Source: CAYYTU01 sp964474655 (GTDB lineage: Bacteria; Chloroflexota; Anaerolineae; B4-G1). From it: DNA of 50,268 nt. Shown here piece after piece: positions 43,299 through 50,268 of this stretch. A model generated the notes under the pieces. The model made no database searches. It was not told the DNA's origin and worked only from the letters and a program-made list of their open reading frames with translations. The stretch spans positions 1 through 50,268 of the forward strand of contig CAYYTU010000018.1 of NCBI GenBank assembly GCA_964474655.1. The letters are read 5' to 3'. The position numbers were made by a program, and so were the translations under genes. Numbering within the stretch: position 1 is the stretch's first letter; every line of letters starts with the position of its first letter.

Positions 43299-44591
43299 AT
43301 GCTAGAACGGTTAATGCAGCAGGCGGAGCAGGCCGAGGTTTTCGAGATCGAGAGTGAGGCCATTGAGATCGGCTTCAAGGCGAACAAGCTGAAGTCGTTC
43401 GAGGTAGAGGAGACGCAGGGGATCGCCGCGCGGGCCATCGTGGAGGGGCGATTGGGCTTTGCGGCCTCCAGCGATGTGGCGACTACGGACAAACTGGTCG
43501 CCAACGTGCTGGAATCGGCCCGGCTCGGCGACGAGGTGGCGCTGCAGTTCCCCGCCCCGCAGCCGGGGCCATCGGTGCAGGTCTACGACGCCGATTTGGC
43601 AGCGCTTTCCGCCGAGCGACTGATCAAAATGGGCCGAGAGATGATCGCTATCGTGCGCGAGGCCGACAGCGAGGCCCACGTCGGCGTCGACCTGACGCGC
43701 CGCACGCGCCGCACCACCGTGCGCAACAGCGCCGGCGCCGAGGTCACGGTGGAGAAGGCGCAGCTTTCGATCAAACTCGAGGTCGAGCGTGTGCGCGGCG
43801 ACGATGTGGTGACGCTCTTCGAGTACTTCACGACCGCCGCGCTGGACGACGGCTACCGCGCGCTCGCCGAGCGCGTGGCGGAGAAGCTGCGCCGGGCGCG
43901 ACGTTCCGCGACGCTCCCATCCGGTCGGATGCCCGTGCTCTTTTCGCCCAACGGCGCGCCGGTGCTGGCGCTCCCGCTGATACGGGGGCTGAACGGCAAG
44001 AACGTCTATCGCGGCATCTCGCCGATGGTCGGGCAGGCAGGCGAGCAGCTCTTCGACCAGAACCTGACGCTCGTCGATGATCCCACGCTGGACGGGCGGC
44101 CCGGCAGCAGCTCCCACGACGACGAGGGCGTGCCACGTCGGCGCCGGGCGCTGATCGAAGATGGCGTGCTGCGCGGCTTCGTCTACGATCTCAAGACCGC
44201 GGCCCTGGCCGCGGTCGAACCGACCGGCAGTGGCAAGCGCGGCCTCTTCTCGCCGCCGTCGCCCTCCTTCTCCAACCTCGTCGTCGGGCCTGGCGATCAG
44301 CCCGTGGACGACATCATCGCCGGGATCGACGAGGGGTTGCTGGTGGAAAGCCCGCTGGGGCTGGGGCAGGGGAACATCATCAGCGGCGCCTTCTCCAACA
44401 ACCTGAGCTTGGCCTTCAAGATCGAAGGCGGTGAGATCGTGGGGCGGGTCAAGGACGTCTCCGTCGCGGGGAACGTCTACCAGGATCTGCGGACGATTGA
44501 GGCCCTGAGCCGCGAATCCGAATGGGTCTACGGCGGCATTCGGCTGCCCTACGTGCTTTTGCCCGAGCTGAACGTGGTCACCAAGGGCTAA
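43299..44591 (+). CDS. pmbA: TldE/PmbA, partner of TldD
   Basis: 430-residue member of the TldE/PmbA family, the non-catalytic partner that forms the chamber with TldD. Family segments include ARAIVEGRLGFAASSD, VDLTRRTRRTTVRNSAG, LPSGRMPVLFSP and the C-terminal SNNLSLAFKIEGGEIVGRVK. The HEXXXH motif is absent, as expected. I prefer ATG 43299, six bases after GAGGG, over the ATG at 43293 that overlaps that site. It lies 711 bases from tldD because of the decayed toxin-antitoxin pair. Confidence 0.9.
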   Translation: MLERLMQQAEQAEVFEIESEAIEIGFKANKLKSFEVEETQGIAARAIVEGRLGFAASSDVATTDKLVANVLESARLGDEVALQFPAPQPGPSVQVYDADLAALSAERLIKMGREMIAIVREADSEAHVGVDLTRRTRRTTVRNSAGAEVTVEKAQLSIKLEVERVRGDDVVTLFEYFTTAALDDGYRALAERVAEKLRRARRSATLPSGRMPVLFSPNGAPVLALPLIRGLNGKNVYRGISPMVGQAGEQLFDQNLTLVDDPTLDGRPGSSSHDDEGVPRRRRALIEDGVLRGFVYDLKTAALAAVEPTGSGKRGLFSPPSPSFSNLVVGPGDQPVDDIIAGIDEGLLVESPLGLGQGNIISGAFSNNLSLAFKIEGGEIVGRVKDVSVAGNVYQDLRTIEALSRESEWVYGGIRLPYVLLPELNVVTKG

Positions 44592-44656
44592 TTTACTTAC
44601 CGCGACGCAACTTTGGTCTGCAGATTCCGTATATAGCACGGAAGGAGGTGATTCGC

Positions 44657-45025
44657 ATGAAACTGCTCGTTCGTTGGGTTATCACCGGTTTGGCGCTCTT
44701 TGCTGCGGCCTGGCTCGTGCCGGGCATCACCGTCGAAGGAAATGGCTGGACTGTCTATGCCGCGATGGCCGTCATCCTGGGCTTGGTCAACGCCATCGTG
44801 CGCCCGATTCTCAAGTTCTTGACCTGTCCCTTGATCCTGCTGACGCTGGGGTTCTTCGTGTTGGTCATCAACGGCTTCACGCTCTGGCTGGCCTCACAGA
44901 TCGCTCAGAGCTGGTTCAACGTCCATTACGTGGTGGAGGGCTTCTGGCCTGCCTTACTCGGCGGGCTGGTCGTCAGCATCGTCTCTGTGATCCTCTCGGC
45001 TTTGGTCAAGGAGGAAGAGGAGTAA
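44657..45025 (+). CDS. PF04020 family four-helix membrane protein (YvlD-like)
   Basis: 122-residue membrane protein with about four hydrophobic helices and the family segment AAMAVILGLVNAIVRPILKF. YvlD-like proteins are widespread and poorly characterised; envelope-stress links are reported for Bacillus. I chose ATG 44657 because a near-perfect GAAGGAGGTGATT precedes it; a longer upstream reading overlaps pmbA. A strong terminator follows at 45059. The gene is convergent with moeA. Confidence 0.88.
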   Translation: MKLLVRWVITGLALFAAAWLVPGITVEGNGWTVYAAMAVILGLVNAIVRPILKFLTCPLILLTLGFFVLVINGFTLWLASQIAQSWFNVHYVVEGFWPALLGGLVVSIVSVILSALVKEEEE

Positions 45026-45058
45026 TCGCCATCTGAACTTATGTTGGATGCATCAAGA

Positions 45059-45087
45059 AAGCCCCCGCGAAGGGGGCTTTTTGTTTT
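45059..45087 (+). terminator. rho-independent terminator
   Basis: AAGCCCCC (45059-45066) pairs with GGGGGCTT (45072-45079), followed by TTTGTTTT. It can serve the YvlD-like gene and, less efficiently, moeA transcripts from the other strand. Confidence 0.88.
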
Positions 45088-45153
45088 GAGTGTTTGGATC
45101 CTGCTGGGCTGCGGAGCAGAAGTATCGATCCCAGAGCTAAAAGGCTGGATTAG

Positions 45154-46491
45154 CTAATCCAGCAGCCTCGCCTCTACCTGGGCCCCAGCCGGCGCGTGAT
45201 CCCAGCCTTCCGGGATGATGGCCAGCCCGTTGGCCTTGACCATCGAGCTCAGGATGCCCGAGCCCTGGGCGCCGGTGAGATAGGCGCGGTACGCGCCCTC
45301 CTCCCAGCGGAGATGGACCCTTACGAAGTGACGCCGCTCGTCCTTGTGCGTGATCTCGTCCATCAACGTGGCCTCGACGGTGGGGCGCTGCCATTCGGTC
45401 GTCCCCTGCATCTTGAGTAGCGCCGGGCGCACGAACGTCTCGAACGAGACCATCACCGAGACGGGATTGCCCGGTAGCCCCAGCACTGGCACNNNNNNNN
45501 NNNNNNNNNNNNNNNNNNNNNNNNNNNNNNNNNNNNNNNNNNNNNNNNNNNNNNNNNNNNNNNNNNNNNNNNNNNNNNNNNNNNNNNNNNNNAGCGGTTT
45601 ACCCGGCTTCATCCGCACCCGCCAGAAATCCATCTTCCCCTCGGCGGCGAGTACGTCCTTCACCAGATCGAAGTCACCCACCGAGACGCCGCCGGAGGTG
45701 AGAAACAGATCCACATCCTGCTTCAACCCGACCTGGATCTTACCCGTCAGATCCTCTACCGTATCGCGGGCGATGCCCAATAGGATCGGCTCCCCGCCGT
45801 GCTCGATGACCTGGGCGGCATTGGAGTAGCTGTTGGTGTTGCGGATCTTGCCCGGGGTCAGCGGCTCGTCGATGGCGACCAGCTCGTCGCCAGTGGCCAG
45901 GATCGCCACCCGCGGCTTACGCCCCACCGAGACATCCTGGCGTCCCAGTGCGGCCAGCATCCCGACCTCCTGTGGACGGAGCCGGGCCCCGCGCCCCAGT
46001 ACCAGCGAGCCTTCGCGCACGTCCTCGCCGGCCGGCCGGACGTAGTTGCCCGGCTCGACTGTGGCGAAGATGTGTACGTGCTCATTCTCAGGGTCCATCT
46101 CGGTGTCCTCGACCTTGACGACGGCATCGGCGCCCGGCGGGAGCGGCGCGCCGGTCATGATGCGAATCGCCGTGCCGGGCGTCACCTCTTGCCCTGGCTT
46201 GTAGCCGGCCGGCAGCTCGCCGATGACGCGCAGACATGTGGCCGAGTCCGGACTTGCGCCAGAGGTATCGGCGGCCCGCAACGCGTAGCCGTCCATCGAC
46301 GAGTTGGCGTGTGGTGGAATGTCGACGTTGGCGTGGATGTCCTCGGCCAACACGCGGCCCGTCGCCTCCAGGATCGGCACCTGCTCCGTCTCCAAAGGTT
46401 TGAATGCATTCAACACACGCGCTTGGGCTTCCTCTACGCTCAACATCGGTTCCAGCGTTGATTGTTCCTCGTCACCGTGTCCTGTTTTCAC
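45154..46491 (-). CDS. moeA: molybdopterin molybdenumtransferase MoeA (with assembly gap)
   Basis: Inserts molybdate into adenylated molybdopterin. Family motifs: SSMDGYALRA near residue 65, RIMTGAPLPPGADAVVKVED, VAILATGDELV, FLTSGGVSVGDFD and VLGLPGNPVSVMV. The C-terminal domain IV is present. The start is GTG 46491 with AAGGGAG upstream; it overlaps moaE by GTGA. An N-run (45493-45592) lies between MKPGKP and VPVLGLPGNP, where homologues normally have about 8-13 residues. The reported length is therefore inflated. It is the last gene of the operon. Confidence 0.93.
   Translation of the reverse strand: MKTGHGDEEQSTLEPMLSVEEAQARVLNAFKPLETEQVPILEATGRVLAEDIHANVDIPPHANSSMDGYALRAADTSGASPDSATCLRVIGELPAGYKPGQEVTPGTAIRIMTGAPLPPGADAVVKVEDTEMDPENEHVHIFATVEPGNYVRPAGEDVREGSLVLGRGARLRPQEVGMLAALGRQDVSVGRKPRVAILATGDELVAIDEPLTPGKIRNTNSYSNAAQVIEHGGEPILLGIARDTVEDLTGKIQVGLKQDVDLFLTSGGVSVGDFDLVKDVLAAEGKMDFWRVRMKPGKPXXXXXXXXXXXXXXXXXXXXXXXXXXXXXXXXXXVPVLGLPGNPVSVMVSFETFVRPALLKMQGTTEWQRPTVEATLMDEITHKDERRHFVRVHLRWEEGAYRAYLTGAQGSGILSSMVKANGLAIIPEGWDHAPAGAQVEARLLD
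45493..45592. other. 100-N assembly gap inside moeA
   Basis: Exactly 100 N. This round number usually marks a gap of unknown size. Both flanks encode adjacent parts of MoeA. Confidence 0.98.
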
Positions 46492-46931
46492 CCTGTTTCT
46501 CCCTTATGTTTGCTCTTCTGCTCGCTCCTCCACGCCTCGCCGTCGGCCCAGACTTCTTTCTTCCAGATGGGCACAATCTCCTTCAGTCGGTCGATGGCGT
46601 AGTGGGTGGCGTCGAAAACCTCCCGACGATGCGCCGACGAGACGGCGATGACCACGATCACCTCGCCGATCTCCAGCCGCCCGATGCGGTGGACGATGGC
46701 GACTTCGTGGATGGTGGACCACCGCTCGCGGATCTCCTCGCCGATCTGGCGCAGCTGCTCCTCGGTCATCTCCGGATAGGCCTCGTACTCTAGGTGCTGC
46801 GTCTCGCGTCCGTCGGTCTCGCCGCGCACCACGCCCACGAAGGTGCCCACCGCGCCGATGGCCGGGTCCGCCAGGTGGGCTACCACATCGTCGACGGATA
46901 GCGGTTCTTTGGTTATCTCGAACAGATTCAT
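46488..46931 (-). CDS. moaE: molybdopterin synthase catalytic subunit MoaE
   Basis: 147 residues. It transfers sulfur from MoaD thiocarboxylate to precursor Z (cPMP). Family motifs are present: GAVGTFVGVVRGETDG, HLEYEAYPEMT, HRIGRLEIGE and, at the active site, RLKEIVPIWKKEVW with the conserved lysines. It follows moaD by two bases and overlaps moeA by GTGA. The last 15 or so residues are hydrophilic and unremarkable. Confidence 0.95.
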   Translation of the reverse strand: MNLFEITKEPLSVDDVVAHLADPAIGAVGTFVGVVRGETDGRETQHLEYEAYPEMTEEQLRQIGEEIRERWSTIHEVAIVHRIGRLEIGEVIVVIAVSSAHRREVFDATHYAIDRLKEIVPIWKKEVWADGEAWRSEQKSKHKGETG

Positions 46932-46933
46932 TC

Positions 46934-47218
46934 CTATCCCCCTCCGACCGGCGGCAGGCAGGCGACCACGTCGCCGTCATGCAGCTTGGTCTGCCTCCCG
47001 ACATAGGCGCGGTTGACCGCAACGCTCAAGAAACGCGTGTAGGTATCCAGGACGGGATATTGCTTCCGCAGCAGGTCGATCAGATCCTTCACCGTCGAGC
47101 CCGCCGGCACGTCCAGTTCCATTTCGTCCGTGTCCAACGCTTCCCGCGGCGCGGCAAAAAACTTCACTCTAACCCTGATATTCCCATCCTTCTCCATGTC
47201 CAGATCCCCATTCATCAT
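46934..47218 (-). CDS. moaD: molybdopterin synthase sulfur carrier MoaD
   Basis: 94-residue ubiquitin-fold sulfur carrier ending in the required Gly-Gly (PPVGGG). The beta-grasp core has VRVKFFAAPREALD, STVKDLIDLLRKQYP and LHDGDVVACLPP. The N-terminal dozen residues come from a low-complexity repeat (GAATAGCGAAT-type) that also forms the moaC 3' end, so the functional start may be Met8 (47197). It lies three bases after moaC. Confidence 0.93.
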   Translation of the reverse strand: MMNGDLDMEKDGNIRVRVKFFAAPREALDTDEMELDVPAGSTVKDLIDLLRKQYPVLDTYTRFLSVAVNRAYVGRQTKLHDGDVVACLPPVGGG

Positions 47219-47221
47219 TCG

Positions 47222-47704
47222 CTATTCGCCATTCGCTATTCTCCAATCCCCACTCTTGCCGCCGGTCTTGCGCACCAGCCGAATCTCCCCGATGCGCATC
47301 GTCTTCTCCACTGCCTTCGCCATGTCGTAGATGGTCAGCGCGGCCGCGCTGACCGCCGTCAGCGCCTCCATCTCCACGCCGGTCTTGCCGGTGCAGCGCG
47401 CCGTGGCCGTGATCTCGATCCGCGACTCCTCCTCGTCGATCTCGAAATCGATCTCCACCTTGGTCAGCGGCAGGGGGTGGCAGAGCGGGATCAAGTCGTG
47501 CGTACGCTTGGCGGCCATAATGCCCGCGATCTGCGCCGTGGTCAGCACGTCACCCTTGGGCGCGTCTCCCGCGGCGATGAGACGCAGCGTCTTCGGCTTC
47601 ATCCGTACCTCGCCCTTGGCGACGGCCACGCGCTCACTGTCCGGCTTGTGGCCCACATCTACCATCTTGATGCGGCCCTCGTCGTCTACGTGGGTTAGAG
47701 TCAT
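47222..47704 (-). CDS. moaC: cyclic pyranopterin monophosphate synthase MoaC
   Basis: With MoaA it converts GTP to cPMP. Family motifs: LTHVDDEGRIKMVDVG at the start, IPLCHPLPLTKVEIDF (active site), GKTGVEMEALTAVSAAALT and IYDMAKAVEK. I chose ATG 47704, preceded by TTGGAGA, over a start at 47728, which gives 160 residues, the family's normal length. The last residues (WRIANGE) are encoded by the low-complexity repeat at the moaC-moaD junction. Confidence 0.95.
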   Translation of the reverse strand: MTLTHVDDEGRIKMVDVGHKPDSERVAVAKGEVRMKPKTLRLIAAGDAPKGDVLTTAQIAGIMAAKRTHDLIPLCHPLPLTKVEIDFEIDEEESRIEITATARCTGKTGVEMEALTAVSAAALTIYDMAKAVEKTMRIGEIRLVRKTGGKSGDWRIANGE

Positions 47705-47749
47705 AAAATCTCCAACCTGACTTGTCAAACATATCAGGTTTGCTTCAAA

Positions 47750-48149
47750 CTAGTCGATTAACTGAAAATCAACTCGGTAACGATTTACTTCAACAAAGGC
47801 TTCAACCATCTTCAGGATATAGTCGAGGTTCTCACTGCCCTCTCTGCAGATGATCAGCCCCTTGACTTTCTCCTCAATCTGACAGAGATTGTCCGCAACC
47901 CATCCAATGTAGCGAAGCACCTGTCCTACCACCCTGTCTGACTCCCGTTCTCTCTTCAATTCGATGACTAAGTAAGAGTCGGTACCTGGCTCTTTGGCGA
48001 GAATATCGATGTATCCCGCCTTTCCCTCAGTGCTGACTATGGGGTATTGCTGCCCTACAGCGCTATAACTCCAATTGTCCCTGGAATATCTGATCGAAGC
48101 TCCTCGCGATAGAGTCTTCAAGATGTTTCTCCGAAATCTTCTCGCTCAA
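47750..48149 (-). pseudogene. NucS/EndoMS-like (DUF91) nuclease, frameshifted
   Basis: Downstream frame: GQQYPIVSTEGKAGYIDILA, YLVIELKRERESDRVVGQVL and RYIGWV. This is the PD-(D/E)XK core of NucS/DUF91 nucleases, with Asp in YIDIL and E-X-K in IELK. The N-terminal homology is in another frame: SEKISEKHLEDSIARSFDQI (from TTG 48149), which hits a stop at 48063-48065. A single frameshift near 48050-48068 therefore splits the gene. The start codon is uncertain. It sits between moaA and moaC, interrupting the cofactor operon. A sequencing error is possible. Confidence 0.65.
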
Positions 48150-48285
48150 TCTGTCATTTGAGACGTGCAAATTGGATTTTGCACTTCGCTATTTTGGGAA
48201 CAGTTCCCTAATCCTTAATCCCTACTTCCTACTCCCTTCAAATGATACTCGTGAAAGCGGTCTTGGACAAGTTCCCGCGCTCGTT

Positions 48286-49302
48286 TTACCCTCCGATCTC
48301 CGACATCACGCGCTCCTCCGGCTGTACATGTTCCGCCAAGTGATGGCGCATCGGTTTGCAGTTGATGCCCTCTACGATCAGCGCCTTGATCTCGTCAGTG
48401 TCGGCGCCCGTGTGCACGCTCGTGCGCGTACGCAGTGGTGTGCGCAGGTCGATCTCCTGATCGGAGAGCAGGCAGGGCCGCAGCTGTCCATCGGCAGTGA
48501 GGCGCAGACGATTGCACTTGTAACAGAAGTGCTCGCTGATGGGTGTGATGAACCCCAGCGTGCCCTTCGCCCCAGGCAGGCGATAGTAACGGGCCGGCCC
48601 GCTCCCGACGCGCATCTTGACCGGTTCCAGTTCCCCCAGCGCTGCTTCGATTCGCTCGCGAGTTTCCTGTGCCGTCACGACTTGCTCTTCCCAGGCCGTG
48701 TTTATCATTTCACCATCACCGACCGGCATCAGCTCGATGAAGCGGATGTTCCACCAGTCGGCCTCTATCGTCTTGGCGGCCAAGTCGACCACTTCGTCGT
48801 CGTTCAAGCCGCGAATGACCACGGTGTTGATCTTTATCGGCTGCAGTCCTGCCTGGCGCGCCACTTTGATACCCGCCAGCACGTCCGCCAGGTCACCGCA
48901 GCGGGTGATGCGCCGGAAGCGCTCTTCGTCGAGCGTATCCAGGCTGATATTGACGCGGTGCAGCCCGGCCTCGGCCAGTTCCTCGGCGTAGCGGGCCAGC
49001 AGAATCCCGTTGGTCGTCATCGCCAGGTCATCGATGCCAGGGATGCGGGCGATCTTGCGCACCAGATCGACGAATCCTGCTCGCACCAACGGCTCGCCGC
49101 CCGTCAAGCGTATTTTGTTGATACCCAGTTCTGCCGCGGCGCGTACGATGGTCTCGATCTCCTCGTAGCGCAGCATCTCCTCGTGTGGGCGCCAGGGCAC
49201 GCCCTCTTCCGGCATACAGTAGATGCAGCGCAGGTTGCAGCGGTCGGTGACGGAGATGCGCAGGTAGCTAATGGGGCGGTTATAGGCGTCTAAATGGGCC
49301 AT
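48286..49302 (-). CDS. moaA: GTP 3',8-cyclase MoaA
   Basis: Radical SAM enzyme that starts molybdenum cofactor synthesis from GTP. The 338-residue protein has the N-terminal cluster C22-X3-C26-X2-C29 (CNLRCIYC), the GGEP SAM loop, and the C-terminal cluster ligands FCYKCNRLRLTADGQLRPC. It ends in the functionally needed Gly-Gly (SEIGG). I chose ATG 49302, with GAGGAG upstream; an earlier start at 49353 overlaps the preceding gene. It lies 11 bases after the TiaS-like gene. Confidence 0.95.
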   Translation of the reverse strand: MAHLDAYNRPISYLRISVTDRCNLRCIYCMPEEGVPWRPHEEMLRYEEIETIVRAAAELGINKIRLTGGEPLVRAGFVDLVRKIARIPGIDDLAMTTNGILLARYAEELAEAGLHRVNISLDTLDEERFRRITRCGDLADVLAGIKVARQAGLQPIKINTVVIRGLNDDEVVDLAAKTIEADWWNIRFIELMPVGDGEMINTAWEEQVVTAQETRERIEAALGELEPVKMRVGSGPARYYRLPGAKGTLGFITPISEHFCYKCNRLRLTADGQLRPCLLSDQEIDLRTPLRTRTSVHTGADTDEIKALIVEGINCKPMRHHLAEHVQPEERVMSEIGG

Positions 49303-49313
49303 AGGTTCACTCC

Positions 49314-50012
49314 TCAGTTGAGTTTGAGCGGGTGCCAGTAGCCCTCGGCCCATTCGACGAAGGCGATTGGCCGAGCGCCGCGCCGGGCCGGGCGCAATTT
49401 GTCGCTCAGGATCAGGCCCTTGGTCACCGGCTGGTTGTCCAGCGTCCGCACCTCGGCGACGCCGGCCGCCAGCACGGCGGCGATGGGCTGCAAGCCGCTC
49501 AGCTCACGCGAGCGCCCCACCAGCACGTAGCGCCCGTCGTCGCCGCTGGCCGCCAGTCCCACCGCGGCCAGCGCGCCGATGACGCCGTCCTCGCTGCCGC
49601 CCAGCCCCAAAAGCGAGATGGCGTGCGCGGCGGCCAGGGCGCGGGCCTCTTCCTGGGTCACCACCTCTCGCTGCGCGCGCTGACCAAAGGCGGTGATATC
49701 CTCCGGGATGTGCGACGCCACGCACAGGCCTGGGTCGCTGCCGGGGTTGAAGTGCTGGCGCATCACCGCCTGGACGCGCGCCAGCAGCGCCTCGGGGTCG
49801 AGGCGTCCGTTCGGCTCCAGCACGATGGCCGCGCTGCTGTTCTTCGCTGTATAGGACACGCGCGGATCGACTAGCAATTGGTGGCGCGTGATGCCCAGCA
49901 GCGGGTAGTCGGCGGCCAGCGCCCCTGCGATCTGCCGCGCCAGGTGACCGGTGCCGCGCGATTCGAGCGTGTCGGTGTCGTCCAATCCAATGAAAACCAG
50001 GTCTTGCGCCAA
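49314..50012 (-). CDS. TiaS-like N-terminal domain protein at the head of the Moco operon
   Basis: 232 residues. The first segment, FIGLDDTDTLESRGTG, matches the N-terminal kinase-like domain of archaeal TiaS (tRNA-Ile2 agmatinylcytidine synthase). The C-terminal zinc ribbon and OB parts of TiaS are absent. Bacterial proteins of this kind have no firmly known job. It is directly upstream of moaA (11 bases) on the same strand, which suggests a link to cofactor metabolism rather than to tRNA. The C-terminus reads KLRPARRGARPIAFVEW. Confidence 0.75.
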   Translation of the reverse strand: MAQDLVFIGLDDTDTLESRGTGHLARQIAGALAADYPLLGITRHQLLVDPRVSYTAKNSSAAIVLEPNGRLDPEALLARVQAVMRQHFNPGSDPGLCVASHIPEDITAFGQRAQREVVTQEEARALAAAHAISLLGLGGSEDGVIGALAAVGLAASGDDGRYVLVGRSRELSGLQPIAAVLAAGVAEVRTLDNQPVTKGLILSDKLRPARRGARPIAFVEWAEGYWHPLKLN

Positions 50013-50268
50013 GGGTTGACAATCCTATCTCTATCGGTATGTTGGTTTTGGGTATATGCTCAAAACATAACTGCCCAGGTAGTCTAACTTGGACACAGAG
50101 AATCGCTGAGAAGGCACGGAGATTCACAGAGAATTGAAGAGCAAGATTTTCCTATCATCTCAATAAACCGGGGCAAACTCGCTCGGGCCGGTCCGCCGAA
50201 GGCGTGACCGTGCCCGCTGTGGCTCGGTCGGGAGACCGGCCACAGCTCCCCAACTTATTGAAAAGATA
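50013..50268. other. right-edge non-coding region with hairpin
   Basis: No gene is supported. Direct repeats CACAGAGAAT (50094) and CACAGAGAAT (50126) lie at the left. A strong hairpin at 50216-50246 has stems GCTGTGGC/GCCACAGC and CGGTC/GACCG. Outer TCAATAA/TTATTGA (about 50159, 50255) may bound a small element. Confidence 0.45.

Noticed and set aside
1..50268. tRNA, rRNA or CRISPR arrays
   Set aside because: No T-loop GTTCRANNC context with acceptor pairing, no rRNA-like stretches and no regularly spaced 25-40 bp repeats were found by eye.

Overview
This 50-kb window looks like a chromosomal segment of a moderately GC-rich, Gram-positive-like or monoderm bacterium. A member of the Chloroflexota (Anaerolineae-like) is my best guess. 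The reasons are the lipoprotein PstS, strong AGGAGG ribosome-binding sites, sigma-A promoters with extended -10 elements, a Bacillus-type direct-repeat Pho box, a RicT/YaaT protein, non-pyrrolysine MttB homologues and a trehalose/GH63 cluster. The taxonomic call is inference; no rRNA or tRNA gene is visible.

Layout. (1) 1-8652 is a phosphate region. A broken IS1-like transposase lies at the left edge. It is followed by a Pho-box promoter and pstC-pstA-pstB-arsC-arsC-phoU, then pstS and a second pstC-pstA pair. Only one PstB and one PstS serve two permease pairs. Two arsenate-reductase-like proteins sit inside the operon, which fits arsenate entering through Pst. (2) 8824-16068 holds housekeeping genes: polA, a small membrane-anchored protein, a methyltransferase, dnaN and a PH-domain/DUF1648 membrane protein. 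(3) 31678 down to 16669 (minus strand) is a very tightly packed run of twelve genes. It starts with an M20 amidohydrolase and a S51-like protein, continues with GH63, OtsA-like GT20, GT4 and OtsB, and ends with GT2, an FrhB-like Fe-S protein, a methyltransferase, a GT-C enzyme, a phosphodiesterase-family protein and a GT87 enzyme. Most junctions are 4-base ATGA overlaps, so trehalose-type synthesis and envelope-glycan assembly appear co-expressed. (4) 32065-38476 has a Cys-rich Fe-S protein, cutA, two MttB-family methyltransferases, a methyl-THF methyltransferase and ricT: a probable methylamine/betaine demethylation module feeding the folate pool. (5) 39118-45025 has an HTH regulator with Cys ligands, a B12-binding radical SAM enzyme, tldD, a decayed MNT/HEPN toxin-antitoxin pair, tldE/pmbA and a small PF04020 membrane protein. 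(6) 50012 down to 45154 is a molybdenum-cofactor operon: TiaS-like protein, moaA, moaC, moaD, moaE, moeA. It is interrupted by a frameshifted NucS-like nuclease gene and by a 100-N assembly gap inside moeA.

A dispersed palindromic intergenic repeat occurs at least three times (about 6289, 8681, 16368). One copy is split by a 353-bp fragment that carries the start of an IS110-like transposase and its upstream non-coding end. No CRISPR array, rRNA, tRNA or phage was seen. The most unusual points are the trehalose-glycan operon, the IS110 relic inside the repeat, the radical SAM/TldD/TldE neighbourhood, the S51 homologue lacking its nucleophile, and the duplicated Pst permeases with twin ArsC.
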